A stretch of DNA of 64,000 bases, taken from NCBI GenBank assembly GCA_022448005.1, contig JAKUTK010000012.1, positions 1-64,000 of the forward strand, read 5' to 3'. How positions within the stretch are numbered: the stretch's first letter is position 1; the number at the start of each line of letters is the position of its first letter. The stretch comes from Pseudomonas sp. (GTDB lineage Bacteria; Pseudomonadota; Gammaproteobacteria; Pseudomonadales; Pseudomonadaceae). The position numbers and the translations under genes were made by a program. Positions 14,387 to 22,732 of the stretch are shown piece after piece. Below the pieces are notes generated by a model that worked only from the letters and a program-made list of their open reading frames with translations, had not been told where the DNA came from and made no database searches.

Positions 14387-17300
14387 TCACGCTTCCTCAA
14401 TCACTACCACGCGCTGTCCGGCTCGCACTGGTGAGCCGGGTTGCACACGGACTTCCTTGATCACGCCGGAAACAGGGGCGGTGAGCGGGATTTCCATCTT
14501 CATGCTCTCCAGGATCACCAGCACGTCGCCGGCTTCCACCCGTGCGCCCTCGGCCACCGAGACCTGCCAGAGGTTGCCGGCAATGTGGCTTTCGATACCG
14601 TGTTCGCCGGCGCCGAGCGGAGCGTCTTCACCGAGTTCAGCGGCGACTTCCTCGCTCTCGAAGTGCGCCTGGCCGGAGGCGATCCAGCGTTGGCGTTCGG
14701 CGTCGAACGCTGCCCGCTGCTGGCTGCGAAAGGCGTCAATGCCTTCGGCTTCCTTCGCCAGAAAGTCCTGATAGTCGGACAGGCGCAGCTCACTCTCTTC
14801 GATCTTCAGCGGGTAGCGGCCCAGGGGGAAATCGCGGCGGATCTTCAAGAGCTCTTCGGCAGAAACCGGGTAGAAGCGAATCTGATCGAAGAAGCGCAGC
14901 AGCCAGGGCTTGCCGCCGAAGGCCTCCACCGCGCGGTAGCGGTTCCACATCTGCAGGGTACGGCCGACGAACTGGTAGCCACCCGGGCCTTCCATGCCGT
15001 AGACGCACATGTAGGCGCCACCGATGCCCACGGAGTTTTCCGCGGTCCAGGTGCGTGCCGGGTTGTACTTGGTGGTCACCAGCCGATGCCTTGGGTCGAG
15101 CGGGGTTGCGACGGGGGCGCCGAGGTAGACATCACCGAGGCCCATCACCAGATAGCTGGCTTCGAACACCGTGCGATGCACTTCGTCGAGGTTTGGCAAA
15201 TCGTTGATGCGGCGGATGAATTCCAGGTTGCTCGGGCACCAGGGCGCATCCTTGCGTACGGTGGTCATGTATTTTTCGATGGCTAACTGGCAGGCCGGGT
15301 CGTCCCAGGACAACGGCAGGTAAACGGTTCGCGAGGGGACTTTCAGGTCGCGGGCGGCGCACACCGCGTCCCATTCGCCCTCGACGATGTCGAGCAACGT
15401 CCGCAACGGCAGGGTTTCTGGCTGGTAGTGGACCTGCAGGGAGCGAATCCCGGGGGTGAGGTCGATTACGCCGTCGAGGTTCTTCGCCTCCAGCGCCTGC
15501 ATCAGCGCATGGCCACGAAAGCGCAGGACAAGATCCAGCTCGGGCGCGCCGATTTCCAGCAGCAGGTGGGTATCACCGGAGAGGCGGGCGACCAGCCGGG
15601 TATCGTCCTCACCCAGATCAAGGACGATGGGCGAGGCGAGGAAAGAGACTGGGGTCGACACCGTAGCCGTAGGAGCGAGCTTGTTCGCGAAGGGTTCGGC
15701 TCCGGCGTTGGCAGGTTCGCGAGCAAGCTCGCTCCTACGGTCAAGTTCGCTGCACTCGACGCTCAGCGCCTTCGCCAGCTCCCGCGCGGTGGTCACCTCC
15801 ACCGGTACGAAGCGCACCTTGTCGCCAGCCTTGAGCTGGCCCATCTGCCAGAGGTCGGCCTCGATGATGGTCACCGGGCAGACGAAGCCGCCGAGGCTCG
15901 GGCCGTCCGGACCGAGGATTACCGGCATGTCGCCAGTGAAGTCCACCGCGCCGATGGCGTAGGGGTTGTCGTGGATGTTCGAAGGGTGCAGGCCAGCCTC
16001 GCCACCACTGTCGCGTACCCACTCGGGTTTCGGGCCGATCAAGCGCACGCCGGTCCGGCTTGAGTTGAAGTGCACTTCCCAGTTGGTGGTGAAGAATTTG
16101 TCGATATAGCCTTCGGTGAAATACTCCGGTGCACCATGTGGGCCGTAGATCACACGGATCTCGCGCACTGCGGGCAAGGCTGAGCACAGTTTCAGCGGCA
16201 GGCTTGCGCCAACGCTGTCGTCAGCCAGTTCGGGAAGGTGCAGCACGTCACCGGCCCGCAAGGCGCGCCCGGCATGGCCGCCGAACTGGCCGAGGGTGAA
16301 TGTGCTCTTGCTGCCCAGATAATCGGGCACCTGCAGCCCGCCGCGTACGCTTAGGTAACTGCGCGCACCCGCACCGGCGATGGTGCCGAGCGCAAGCGTG
16401 CTGCCAGCCTTGACCAGAATCGCGGTGCACATCGGTTGCTCGATGTCGTCGAGTTTCACTGAAATGTCAGCGCCGGTTACTGCAACTACCGCATCGGTAT
16501 TGAAGCGCAGGATCGGCCCGCTCATGGTGACTTCCAGGCCTGCGGCATCGGCCGGATTGCCCAGCAGCGCATTGCCCAGGCGCAGCGCACGGCTGTCCAT
16601 CGGACCGGACGGTGGCACGCCGACAGCCCAGTAGCCGAGCCGTCCGGGGAAGTCCTGCACGGTGGTCTGGGTGCCGGCTGCGAGCACCTCGAAGGTGGCG
16701 GCTTGGTAAGTCAGGCCTTCCAGGCAGCGGGTCCAGGGATTGCCTTGCGCAAAGGGCGCATAGGCGAGGATCTGACGCAGGTAGTCGCGGTTGGTCTCGA
16801 CGCCATAGAGCAGGGTGTCGGCCAAAGCCTGATCGAGCGCAGTGTGGGCCGCTTCATGGGTCGGCGCATGGGTGATGAGCTTGGCGATCATCGGGTCGAA
16901 GTAGGGCGGAATCTCGCAGCCAGCCTCGACCCAGGTGTCGATGCGCAGGCACTTGCGATCCCCCTTGGGGAAATTCACGGCGGTCAGCAGGCCCGGACTC
17001 GGTTGGAAGTCGCGGCCCGGGTCCTCTGCGTAGAGGCGTGCCTGAATGGCATGCCCGCTGGGATTCAAGTCCTTTGTCAGTTCCGCCAACGGCGGCAGGT
17101 CGCCGGCGGCCAGTTCGATCATCCAACGCACCAGGTCCACGCCCCAGACCTGTTCGGTCACGCCGTGTTCGACCTGCAGGCGGGTGTTCACTTCGAGAAA
17201 GTAGAAGCGCTCGGCCTCAGCGTCGTAGACAAACTCGACGGTTCCAGCGCTGCGGTAGTTCACCGCCTTGGCCAGTTTGATGGCGGCTTCGCACAGAGCC

Positions 17301-18055
17301 TCGGCCATACCGGTCGGCAGGTTCGGTGCCGGTGTTTCTTCCAGCACTTTCTGGTTGCGCCGCTGCACCGAGCAGTCGCGAACGCCCAGTGCGATCACCT
17401 CGCCCTGGCCATCACCAAATACCTGCACTTCCAGATGGCGGGCGCGCTGAATGTATTTTTCGATGAACACACCCGAATCGCTGAAGTTGTTCTGCCCCAG
17501 GCGTTTAACTGCGTCGAAGGCATCCGACAGCTCCTCGGCCGAGCGGCATACGCGCATGCCAATGCCGCCGCCGCCAGCCGTGCTCTTGAGCATGACCGGA
17601 TAACCGACCTGTTGGCCGGCTTCCAGCGCGGCTTCGAGGCTCTCCAGCAGTTCGGTGCCTTCCAGCATCGGCACGCCGTGCTGCTTGGCCAGCGCTCGGG
17701 CGGTGTGCTTGAGCCCAAACACCCGAAGCTGCTCGGGCGTCGGCCCGACGAAGGCGATACCGGCCGCCTCGCACGCCTCGGCAAAGGCGGCATTCTCGGA
17801 AAGAAAGCCGTAGCCGGGATGAATCGCCGTCGCGCCGGTGGCCTTTGCGATACCGAGAATCTTGTCGACCACCAGATAGGTATTCGATGCAGCGCCGTCA
17901 CCGAGACTATGGGCTTCATCAGCCTGCTGGATGTGCAAGCTGGCGGCATCCGCTTCTGAATAGACGGCCACGCCTTTTACGTCCAGGGCGCGCAGCGTGT
18001 GCAGAATGCGGCAGGCGATGGCGCCGCGGTTGGCGATCAGGAGTTTGTCGAACAT
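14387..18055 (-). CDS. Biotin-dependent guanidine/urea carboxylase
   Basis: A 1222-aa multidomain carboxylase. Biotin carboxylase occupies about residues 1-450 (KLLIANRGAIACRI, the ATP-grasp loop STAGGGGIGMR). A KipA-like carboxyltransferase half follows at about 460-770 (VQDFPGRLGYWAVGVPPSGPMD), then the KipI-like half at about 820-1030. A biotinyl domain with ESMKMEIP lies near the C-terminus. With the two DUF1989-type subunits next door and a guanidine-I riboswitch, the physiological substrate is most likely guanidine (known for such operons), yielding carboxyguanidine. The start at 18055 (MFDKLL) is preferred because GAGGG lies 7 bases upstream; an ATG at 18061 is only one base from it. 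An in-frame REP pair interrupts the linker between the carboxyltransferase halves. Confidence 0.95.
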   Translation of the reverse strand: MFDKLLIANRGAIACRILHTLRALDVKGVAVYSEADAASLHIQQADEAHSLGDGAASNTYLVVDKILGIAKATGATAIHPGYGFLSENAAFAEACEAAGIAFVGPTPEQLRVFGLKHTARALAKQHGVPMLEGTELLESLEAALEAGQQVGYPVMLKSTAGGGGIGMRVCRSAEELSDAFDAVKRLGQNNFSDSGVFIEKYIQRARHLEVQVFGDGQGEVIALGVRDCSVQRRNQKVLEETPAPNLPTGMAEALCEAAIKLAKAVNYRSAGTVEFVYDAEAERFYFLEVNTRLQVEHGVTEQVWGVDLVRWMIELAAGDLPPLAELTKDLNPSGHAIQARLYAEDPGRDFQPSPGLLTAVNFPKGDRKCLRIDTWVEAGCEIPPYFDPMIAKLITHAPTHEAAHTALDQALADTLLYGVETNRDYLRQILAYAPFAQGNPWTRCLEGLTYQAATFEVLAAGTQTTVQDFPGRLGYWAVGVPPSGPMDSRALRLGNALLGNPADAAGLEVTMSGPILRFNTDAVVAVTGADISVKLDDIEQPMCTAILVKAGSTLALGTIAGAGARSYLSVRGGLQVPDYLGSKSTFTLGQFGGHAGRALRAGDVLHLPELADDSVGASLPLKLCSALPAVREIRVIYGPHGAPEYFTEGYIDKFFTTNWEVHFNSSRTGVRLIGPKPEWVRDSGGEAGLHPSNIHDNPYAIGAVDFTGDMPVILGPDGPSLGGFVCPVTIIEADLWQMGQLKAGDKVRFVPVEVTTARELAKALSVECSELDRRSELAREPANAGAEPFANKLAPTATVSTPVSFLASPIVLDLGEDDTRLVARLSGDTHLLLEIGAPELDLVLRFRGHALMQALEAKNLDGVIDLTPGIRSLQVHYQPETLPLRTLLDIVEGEWDAVCAARDLKVPSRTVYLPLSWDDPACQLAIEKYMTTVRKDAPWCPSNLEFIRRINDLPNLDEVHRTVFEASYLVMGLGDVYLGAPVATPLDPRHRLVTTKYNPARTWTAENSVGIGGAYMCVYGMEGPGGYQFVGRTLQMWNRYRAVEAFGGKPWLLRFFDQIRFYPVSAEELLKIRRDFPLGRYPLKIEESELRLSDYQDFLAKEAEGIDAFRSQQRAAFDAERQRWIASGQAHFESEEVAAELGEDAPLGAGEHGIESHIAGNLWQVSVAEGARVEAGDVLVILESMKMEIPLTAPVSGVIKEVRVQPGSPVRAGQRVVVIEEA
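15669..15738. repeat. REP pair inserted in frame inside the carboxylase gene
   Basis: GTAGGAGCGAGCTTGTTCGC (from 15669) and the inverted GCGAGCAAGCTCGCTCCTAC (ending 15738) are the classical Pseudomonas REP sequence as an inverted pair. Both lie within the carboxylase coding frame and encode about residues 773-796, a stretch such as RRSELAREPANAGAEPFANK. The frame stays open. The position is the linker between the KipA-like and KipI-like domains, where an insertion should be tolerated. Confidence 0.88.
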
Positions 18056-18144
18056 CTTCATTCCCTCAGGGGGAGGCGGGCCGTCCCGCTTTCTTTCGTC
18101 GTCGCCCCCGGTCGTCCAGGGACTGAATCGTCTGTAGGGTGGTT

Positions 18145-18288
18145 TCAGCGAAGTGGCGGGCCGCTGTCTGGGGCTGTGCGAGTGGCTTCCGCAGGTGCGG
18201 AGTCGGGCGCATCCTGGGCATGCGTCGCAGGCCGCTGGCCGGCGCGCGCCTGCATCAGCGGCAGCACATAACGCTGCAGCAGCGGCAT
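18145..18288 (-). CDS. Possible 47-aa small protein between UAAP1 and the carboxylase
   Basis: An ATG at 18288 overlaps the stop of the upstream UAAP1 gene as TGATG, the same coupling seen elsewhere in this block. It opens 47 codons beginning [18 protein letters not shown]. The first 18 residues could form an amphipathic helix; the rest is Ala/Pro/Thr-rich. An in-frame ATG nine bases upstream is an alternative. It fills a gap of about 230 bp that otherwise has no gene. Conservation in other operons would decide; I do not recognise a family. Confidence 0.35.
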   Translation of the reverse strand: MPLLQRYVLPLMQARAGQRPATHAQDAPDSAPAEATRTAPDSGPPLR

Positions 18289-18923
18289 CAGTCCCATACC
18301 AGTACCTCGGCCGGCGTGGGATTCCAGCCGTTGCACGGGTTGTTTAGCTGTGGGCAGTTGGAAATCAGCACGATCACGTCCTGCTCGGCTTTCAGCTCAA
18401 CGTATTTGCCCGGGGCGGAGATACCGTCCTCGAAGGTCAAGCCGCCATCGGGCGTTACTGGCACGTTCATGAAGAAATTGATGTTGGCGCCGATGTCGCG
18501 TTTCTCCAGGCGACCATCATGCAGGCTGGCGCGCAGGAAATTGTCGCGGCAGCTGTGCATGTAGCGCTTGTCCAGCGCGTAGCGCACCACGTTGCTCTCC
18601 TGTGCACAGGCGCCTCCGAGGGTGTCGTGGCGACCGCAGGTGTCGGCAACGATGGTTAGCAGCGGGTTGCCGAGGTTCGAGTAGAGCACCGTACCGGTGG
18701 TGAGGTAGACCTTGTTCTGCTTGCGCAAGGTGCGTTGCGGGTCATAGCGCTCACGCGGGTTCGTGGCACTGAAAAACAGTGTGTCGACCGCCTGATTGCC
18801 CTCAAGGTCGAGCAGGCGCAGGGTCTGGCCGGCCTTCACTTCGAACAGATAAGGCTCACCGGCCGGGATCATATGGCGAAAGGTGGCGGCCTCGGGGTGC
18901 AGGTTGCTTTCGTGGATGGTCAT
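18288..18923 (-). CDS. Urea carboxylase-associated protein 1 (DUF1989; carboxyguanidine deiminase subunit)
   Basis: A 211-aa DUF1989-family protein with conserved segments [44 protein letters not shown], and a Cys-containing [11 protein letters not shown] near the C-terminus. Together with its paralogue at 18936-19664 it corresponds to the pair shown in other bacteria to form carboxyguanidine deiminase (CgdA/CgdB). That enzyme converts carboxyguanidine to allophanate between the carboxylase and allophanate hydrolase steps. The start at 18923 has GAGGGGG upstream, 12 bases after the UAAP2 stop. I do not assign A or B. Confidence 0.92.
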   Translation of the reverse strand: MTIHESNLHPEAATFRHMIPAGEPYLFEVKAGQTLRLLDLEGNQAVDTLFFSATNPRERYDPQRTLRKQNKVYLTTGTVLYSNLGNPLLTIVADTCGRHDTLGGACAQESNVVRYALDKRYMHSCRDNFLRASLHDGRLEKRDIGANINFFMNVPVTPDGGLTFEDGISAPGKYVELKAEQDVIVLISNCPQLNNPCNGWNPTPAEVLVWD

Positions 18924-18935
18924 GTTGGCGCCCCC

Positions 18936-19664
18936 TCAGATGTAGAGTCGTTCGGTGTTGTGGAAGCCGCGGGCGTTCTCCGGGCGCGAGGTGCGGCAAA
19001 GGACGCTGATACCGTCGCTGTCGATGCGGTGCCAGCTGAGCTGCACGGGTTTTGGCGCGTATTCGGGATTCGGGTCCATTGGGTGCTGCAAGCTGGTGAG
19101 CACTACCAGCGTGTCCATTGGCGCGTACAGCTCGAGATAGTCGCCGGCTTTGCTATTGCCGGACTCGAAGCCGAAGCTGCCATTGGCGTCGACGGTGACC
19201 TTGCTGAACAGGTTGAGGGTCATCAGCAGATCCTGCAGGTTCAGGTTCCACTTGCCCATTTCCACCAGCAGGTTGTCCGTGCCGTTGCGGAAGAAGCCGT
19301 TGTGCAGTTCCTGGTAGCGGCCCTCTCCATATTTTTCGATTACTTCGGCGGCATTGAGCACGCCGCCAAAGCTGTCATGCCAGCCGCAGGTGTCAGCCGT
19401 GATGCAGGCCAGGACCCGGCCCATGTCCGAATAGAGGCAGTGGCCGGCGGTGAGTTTGGCGGTGTGCTGACACTTCAGGGTGTCCGGCAGGTTGAGGCGC
19501 TCGCTTTTTTCATGCGCGTTGAACATCAGCAGGCTGACGTTGGCGCCGCCTTCGAGATCGGTCAGGCGCAGCAGCTGACCGCGCTTGAGGGTGAAAGAAG
19601 TGTGGCCGCCGCCAGGAACGAGTTCCTCGTACAGCGTGGGGCGAATGGCGAGTGAAGCACTCAT
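18936..19664 (-). CDS. Urea carboxylase-associated protein 2 (DUF1989; carboxyguanidine deiminase subunit)
   Basis: A 242-aa DUF1989-family protein, paralogous to its downstream neighbour. Shared motifs include RGQLLRLTDLEGGANVSLLMFN and ADTCGWHDSFGG. It is about 30 residues longer at the C-terminus, with HPMDPNPEYAPKPVQLSW. It should form the heteromeric carboxyguanidine deiminase with UAAP1. The start at 19664 (MSASLAIRP) follows the ATPase stop after one base. Confidence 0.92.
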   Translation of the reverse strand: MSASLAIRPTLYEELVPGGGHTSFTLKRGQLLRLTDLEGGANVSLLMFNAHEKSERLNLPDTLKCQHTAKLTAGHCLYSDMGRVLACITADTCGWHDSFGGVLNAAEVIEKYGEGRYQELHNGFFRNGTDNLLVEMGKWNLNLQDLLMTLNLFSKVTVDANGSFGFESGNSKAGDYLELYAPMDTLVVLTSLQHPMDPNPEYAPKPVQLSWHRIDSDGISVLCRTSRPENARGFHNTERLYI

Positions 19665-19665
19665 G

Positions 19666-20502
19666 TCAGGCTCCTTGATTGTCGGTGTGCAGATGGCCCA
19701 GGTGCGTCGGCAGGTCGCCAACAGAGGCGCGCGCAAAATGGCGATCGGTGTTCAGCGGGATGTCGTAGGTGACGCGTGCGCCATAAGCGCCGGGGGCGTG
19801 AGGATCAAGGCGGGTCTTGTCGAACACCAGAATGCGCGTGCCAAGGGTGAAACCCTCGGAGAGGTCGTGGGTGACCATGAACACTGTCAGTCGGGTTTCA
19901 CCCCAGAGTTCCAGCAGCAGTTCGTGCATGTCCTTGCGAATACCGGGATCAAGCGCGCCAAACGGCTCGTCCAGCAACAGCACGCGGGGCTTCATCACCA
20001 GTGCCTGGGCGATGGCCAGGCGTTGCTGCATGCCGCCGGAGAGCTGCGCCGGGTATTTGTCCAGCGAGTGCCCAAGGCCCACCTTGCGCAGGATCACTTC
20101 GGCCTGCTCGCGTGCTTCGCGCTTGCCGCGGCCGAACAGTCGGCCCAGTAGCGGGGCCTTGGGCAGCTCCAGGCCGAGGGCGACGTTGTCCAGCACCGAC
20201 AGATGCGGAAACACCGAATAACGCTGAAATACGACGCCGCGGCTGGCGTCCGGCTCACCGGCAATGGGCGCATCGTCGAGTAGGATTTCGCCCCGGCTGG
20301 GCCGTTCCTGGCCGAGCAACAGGCGTAGAAAGGTTGACTTCCCACAGCCGGAGGCGCCGACCAAGGTGCAGAACTCACCTTCATTGACGCTCAGATTCAG
20401 GCGTTCAAGTACCACCTGATCGCCATATTCCTGCCAGACGTTATTGACTCGTATGAATGGTTTGGCGGGATGTTCGCCTATCGTGCGGATGACATCGCTC
20501 AT
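19666..20502 (-). CDS. ABC transporter ATP-binding protein of the guanidine operon
   Basis: A 278-aa ATPase with Walker [10 protein letters not shown], signature [25 protein letters not shown] and an H-loop in VTHDLSEGF. It is the NitT/TauT type found before UAAP2 in guanidine/urea carboxylase operons. The start overlaps the permease stop (ATGA). Likely role: energising uptake of guanidine, or urea, for the carboxylase. Confidence 0.94.
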   Translation of the reverse strand: MSDVIRTIGEHPAKPFIRVNNVWQEYGDQVVLERLNLSVNEGEFCTLVGASGCGKSTFLRLLLGQERPSRGEILLDDAPIAGEPDASRGVVFQRYSVFPHLSVLDNVALGLELPKAPLLGRLFGRGKREAREQAEVILRKVGLGHSLDKYPAQLSGGMQQRLAIAQALVMKPRVLLLDEPFGALDPGIRKDMHELLLELWGETRLTVFMVTHDLSEGFTLGTRILVFDKTRLDPHAPGAYGARVTYDIPLNTDRHFARASVGDLPTHLGHLHTDNQGA

Positions 20503-21314
20503 GCCTTGGCTCCTTCGTACCAGGGGAAGGCCAGCTGGGTGAGCTTGCGCAGACCGAAATCCATGCTCCAGGCGAGCAGGGTGATCCAGGCCACATACGG
20601 CAGGATCACGTCCATCGCCAGATAACGGCGAACCAGAAAGATGCGGTAGCCCAGACCGTCAGTAGAGGCGATGGCTTCTGCGGCGATCAGAAACAGCCAG
20701 GCTGAACCGAGCACCAGGCGCAGCGCGATCAACAGGCGCGGCAGCAGTTGCGGCAGTACCACGCGCAGGATCAGCGTCCAGGTGTTGGCGCCCAGCGTCT
20801 GTGCCTTTATCAGCAACTCCGGCGGCAACTCCCGAGCGCGCTGCTCCAGATCGCGCGCCAGAACGGGGGTGACGCCAATGACGATCAACATCACCTTGGA
20901 CAGCTCGCCGAGACCGAAGACGATGAACAGGATCGGGAGGATTGCCAGCGGCGGAACCATCGACAGCACCGTCAGCAACGGCGACAGGGGCGCGCTGAAC
21001 AGCGGCAGCGATCCAGCCGCAACACCGAGGCACAAGCCGGCAACCGCGGCAATGCCGAGGCCGACGCCGAGGCGCTTGAGGCTGGACGCGGTGTCCTGCC
21101 AGAACAGGTAGTCGCCGCTACGTTTGTCCGGTGTGAAGGCAAGGCGCTCCACAGCGCTGGACATCTGCGTGAAGCTGGGCAGCAGCTTGTCGTTGGGGTT
21201 GGTTTCGAGCCGTTGTGCAGAGCTGACCAGATAGGCGAACAGCAGGATAGCGAAGGGCAGCATCACTAGCAGCGTCCAGCCGGTGCGGCTCGGAACACGA
21301 TTGATCAGGCGCAT
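20499..21314 (-). CDS. ABC transporter permease of the guanidine operon
   Basis: A 271-aa permease with about six membrane helices and the EAA-type loop around IKAQTLGANTWTLILRVVLPQL. It begins MRLINRVPSRTG at 21314. Its own ribosome-binding site is weak, while a 26-codon upstream frame with an excellent GGAGG overlaps its start. It is the first large gene after the riboswitch at 21435-21527. The binding protein that usually precedes it in such operons is missing here. Confidence 0.94.
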   Translation of the reverse strand: MRLINRVPSRTGWTLLVMLPFAILLFAYLVSSAQRLETNPNDKLLPSFTQMSSAVERLAFTPDKRSGDYLFWQDTASSLKRLGVGLGIAAVAGLCLGVAAGSLPLFSAPLSPLLTVLSMVPPLAILPILFIVFGLGELSKVMLIVIGVTPVLARDLEQRARELPPELLIKAQTLGANTWTLILRVVLPQLLPRLLIALRLVLGSAWLFLIAAEAIASTDGLGYRIFLVRRYLAMDVILPYVAWITLLAWSMDFGLRKLTQLAFPWYEGAKA

Positions 21315-21385
21315 GGGGAGAACCCCCTTTCGATAGGGGGGTGTTGCCGCGGGTCGGTCGTGTTGTCGAATCCGAGCAGGGGCAT
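21305..21385 (-). CDS. Possible 26-aa leader frame overlapping the permease start
   Basis: Between the riboswitch and the permease, GGAGG (21396-21392) stands 6 bases before an ATG. That ATG opens 26 codons (MPLLGFDNTTDPRQHPPIE...), ending in a TGA eight bases inside the permease gene. The strong signal and the overlap suggest that translation of this frame feeds ribosomes to the permease. The transcript here can also fold ACCCCC against GGGGGT just before the permease ATG. Confidence 0.4.
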   Translation of the reverse strand: MPLLGFDNTTDPRQHPPIERGFSPCA

Positions 21386-21434
21386 AAAAGGCCTCCAGTG
21401 AGTGGACATGGCAATAGGAGCTGCGTGTCGAACG

Positions 21435-21527
21435 CCGTCTCCCGGGCTTTTATCCCGCCGTGTAACCTCACTGGAGGTCGCCAACTCTCGGACCAGCCAC
21501 TCGCAACTGCGAGCCGGAACCCTAGTC
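21435..21527 (-). ncRNA. Guanidine-I (ykkC subtype 1) riboswitch
   Basis: The minus strand has CTAGGGTTCCGG, GGTCCGAGAG and ACACGGCGGGATAAAAGCCC followed by GGGAGA, the full guanidine-I core, and closely matches the copy at 10801-10897. It controls the guanidine carboxylase operon, the best-known genetic context of this RNA. The gap to the permease start is about 120 bases, room for the expression platform and the short leader frame. Confidence 0.95.
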
Positions 21528-21583
21528 AGCTATTTCTGAATTTTCTCGTCCTTGAGCCGCAGCTTCCTGGCAATAGGGTTTCT

Positions 21584-21600
21584 GCAAGAGCAGTGCCAAA
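21584..21600 (-). promoter_or_regulatory. Sigma-54-type promoter of the guanidine carboxylase operon
   Basis: The minus strand reads TTTGGCACTGCTCTTGCA, a full match to the -24/-12 consensus TTGGCAC-N5-TTGCA. Transcription would start near 21572, about 45 bases before the riboswitch. It implies nitrogen control through NtrC/RpoN, as for many urea and guanidine operons. Confidence 0.72.
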
Positions 21601-22158
21601 GCACCAGGCCTGCGTATTTCGGCGCATGCAGGGTGGCTAAGCAGCGCTGGCGCTCTTTGATAGTGCAAGGCGAGCGTTCCATGCCTCTTTTCGGGACGCC
21701 AGCTGGCAGGCCAGGCCTGCGTATGCGTGGGATGCATCAAAACCTGCCTGGCAGCGAAGCCGCTTGAGACTTTTGCTGGCAAGGCGAAAACCGCGCTTGC
21801 GGCGCTGAGCACTAAAGACAGGTTGCTAAGGGATCTTCTACGGCGGCTCCGCGCATCAAGATCAACCGGCGCGAAGACACCAGACGATTGATTCGCCTGA
21901 GGACACGCAGGCAATAGTCGGCAGCACCTGGTGCTGTCGTGCCAGTCTGCACGTCTTGATCAGGGATCTGTTGCGCGAGTGCAGGTGAGCTTGAAAGCCT
22001 ACCGGCTCATGTGGATGTCACGAACGCGCGATATGGAAGCTATCGCCTTGCGGTTATAGGGCAGGTGGATCAGGCGGGGATAAGCAGGAGAGAGAAGGTC
22101 CGAGCAGGCGCTGCGTCCGTGAGGACGTCAGCGGCCCGGTTTCCTGGGATGCTGTGAC
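21601..22158. other. Intergenic region upstream of the guanidine operon
   Basis: About 560 bp without a convincing gene. The open frames here have no ribosome-binding site and no recognisable protein. A near-palindrome AGCACCTGGTGCT (around 21928-21940) and a hairpin GCTGCGTCC-GTGA-GGACG-t-CAGC (22110-22132) beyond the HU stop are the only structures noted. A clear NtrC pair like that before the other operon was not found. Confidence 0.6.
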
Positions 22159-22431
22159 TTAGTTCACTGCGTCCTTCAGCGACTTGCCTGGCTTGAAGCC
22201 TGGCAGCTTTGCTGCGGAGATCTTGATCGTTGCGCCAGTCTGCGGATTGCGGCCATCACGGGCTGCACGCTCTTTGACGGCAAAGGTGCCGAAGCCGACC
22301 AGCGTCACGCTGTCACCGTTCTGCAGGGTGTTGGTCACGCTTTCGGTGAAGGCATCCAGCACGCGGGTGGCGGTGCTCTTCGGTACATCGGCGGAGGCGG
22401 CGATCGCTTCAATCAACTCGGCTTTATTCAC
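22159..22431 (-). CDS. HU-family DNA-binding protein
   Basis: A 90-aa histone-like protein, the standard HU length. It starts with GTG at 22431 (reading [19 protein letters not shown]), nine bases after GGAG. It ends with the [11 protein letters not shown] tail. The DNA-binding arm segment [20 protein letters not shown] is intact. A longer in-frame ORF exists, but the homologous start and the ribosome-binding site favour this one. It acts as a nucleoid protein that bends DNA; as a general partner it could assist NtrC-sigma-54 promoters such as those nearby (inference). Confidence 0.95.
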   Translation of the reverse strand: MNKAELIEAIAASADVPKSTATRVLDAFTESVTNTLQNGDSVTLVGFGTFAVKERAARDGRNPQTGATIKISAAKLPGFKPGKSLKDAVN

Positions 22432-22732
22432 GGGTGTGGCTCCAGATTGGAATGGGTGGTCAGTATAAGCAGCGTCTTGCCCTGTCGCCTGCGGCAAATT
22501 TCCTCTTTTTCAAAAATATCCCGTGCGGGGCGACAAATCACTTGGTTGCCTGATCCAGACGCTTTTGTCTGGACATCGAAATTTTGGCTCCGGTTCATTG
22601 CCCTCCCGACCATTGGTAGCTGGCTGTCGTCTGGATGCGCCATAAGCGCCGCGCTCGCAGCGTGCAACACCTGGTTCGAGATTTGAGGGCTGTGAACTGC
22701 CTTGTTCACACGCTGACTGGCTCGTTTCAACT
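22432..22732. other. Intergenic region upstream of the HU gene
   Basis: About 300 bp between the HU gene and the DUF2141 gene, both on the minus strand. It must hold the HU promoter. No gene, riboswitch or clear terminator was recognised. Confidence 0.5.

Noticed and set aside
16703-17959. 418-codon plus-strand frame inside the carboxylase gene
   Set aside because: It lies wholly antisense to the biotin carboxylase domain, whose motifs are all intact; it shows no domain of its own.
21611-21626. TGCGTATTTCGGCGCA as an NtrC site for the carboxylase operon
   Set aside because: The half-sites are one base too close for the NtrC consensus (16 rather than 17 bp) and lie right next to the promoter.
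21522-21914. 130-codon minus-strand frame upstream of the guanidine riboswitch
   Set aside because: It crosses the sigma-54 promoter and the riboswitch start, and the protein resembles nothing known.
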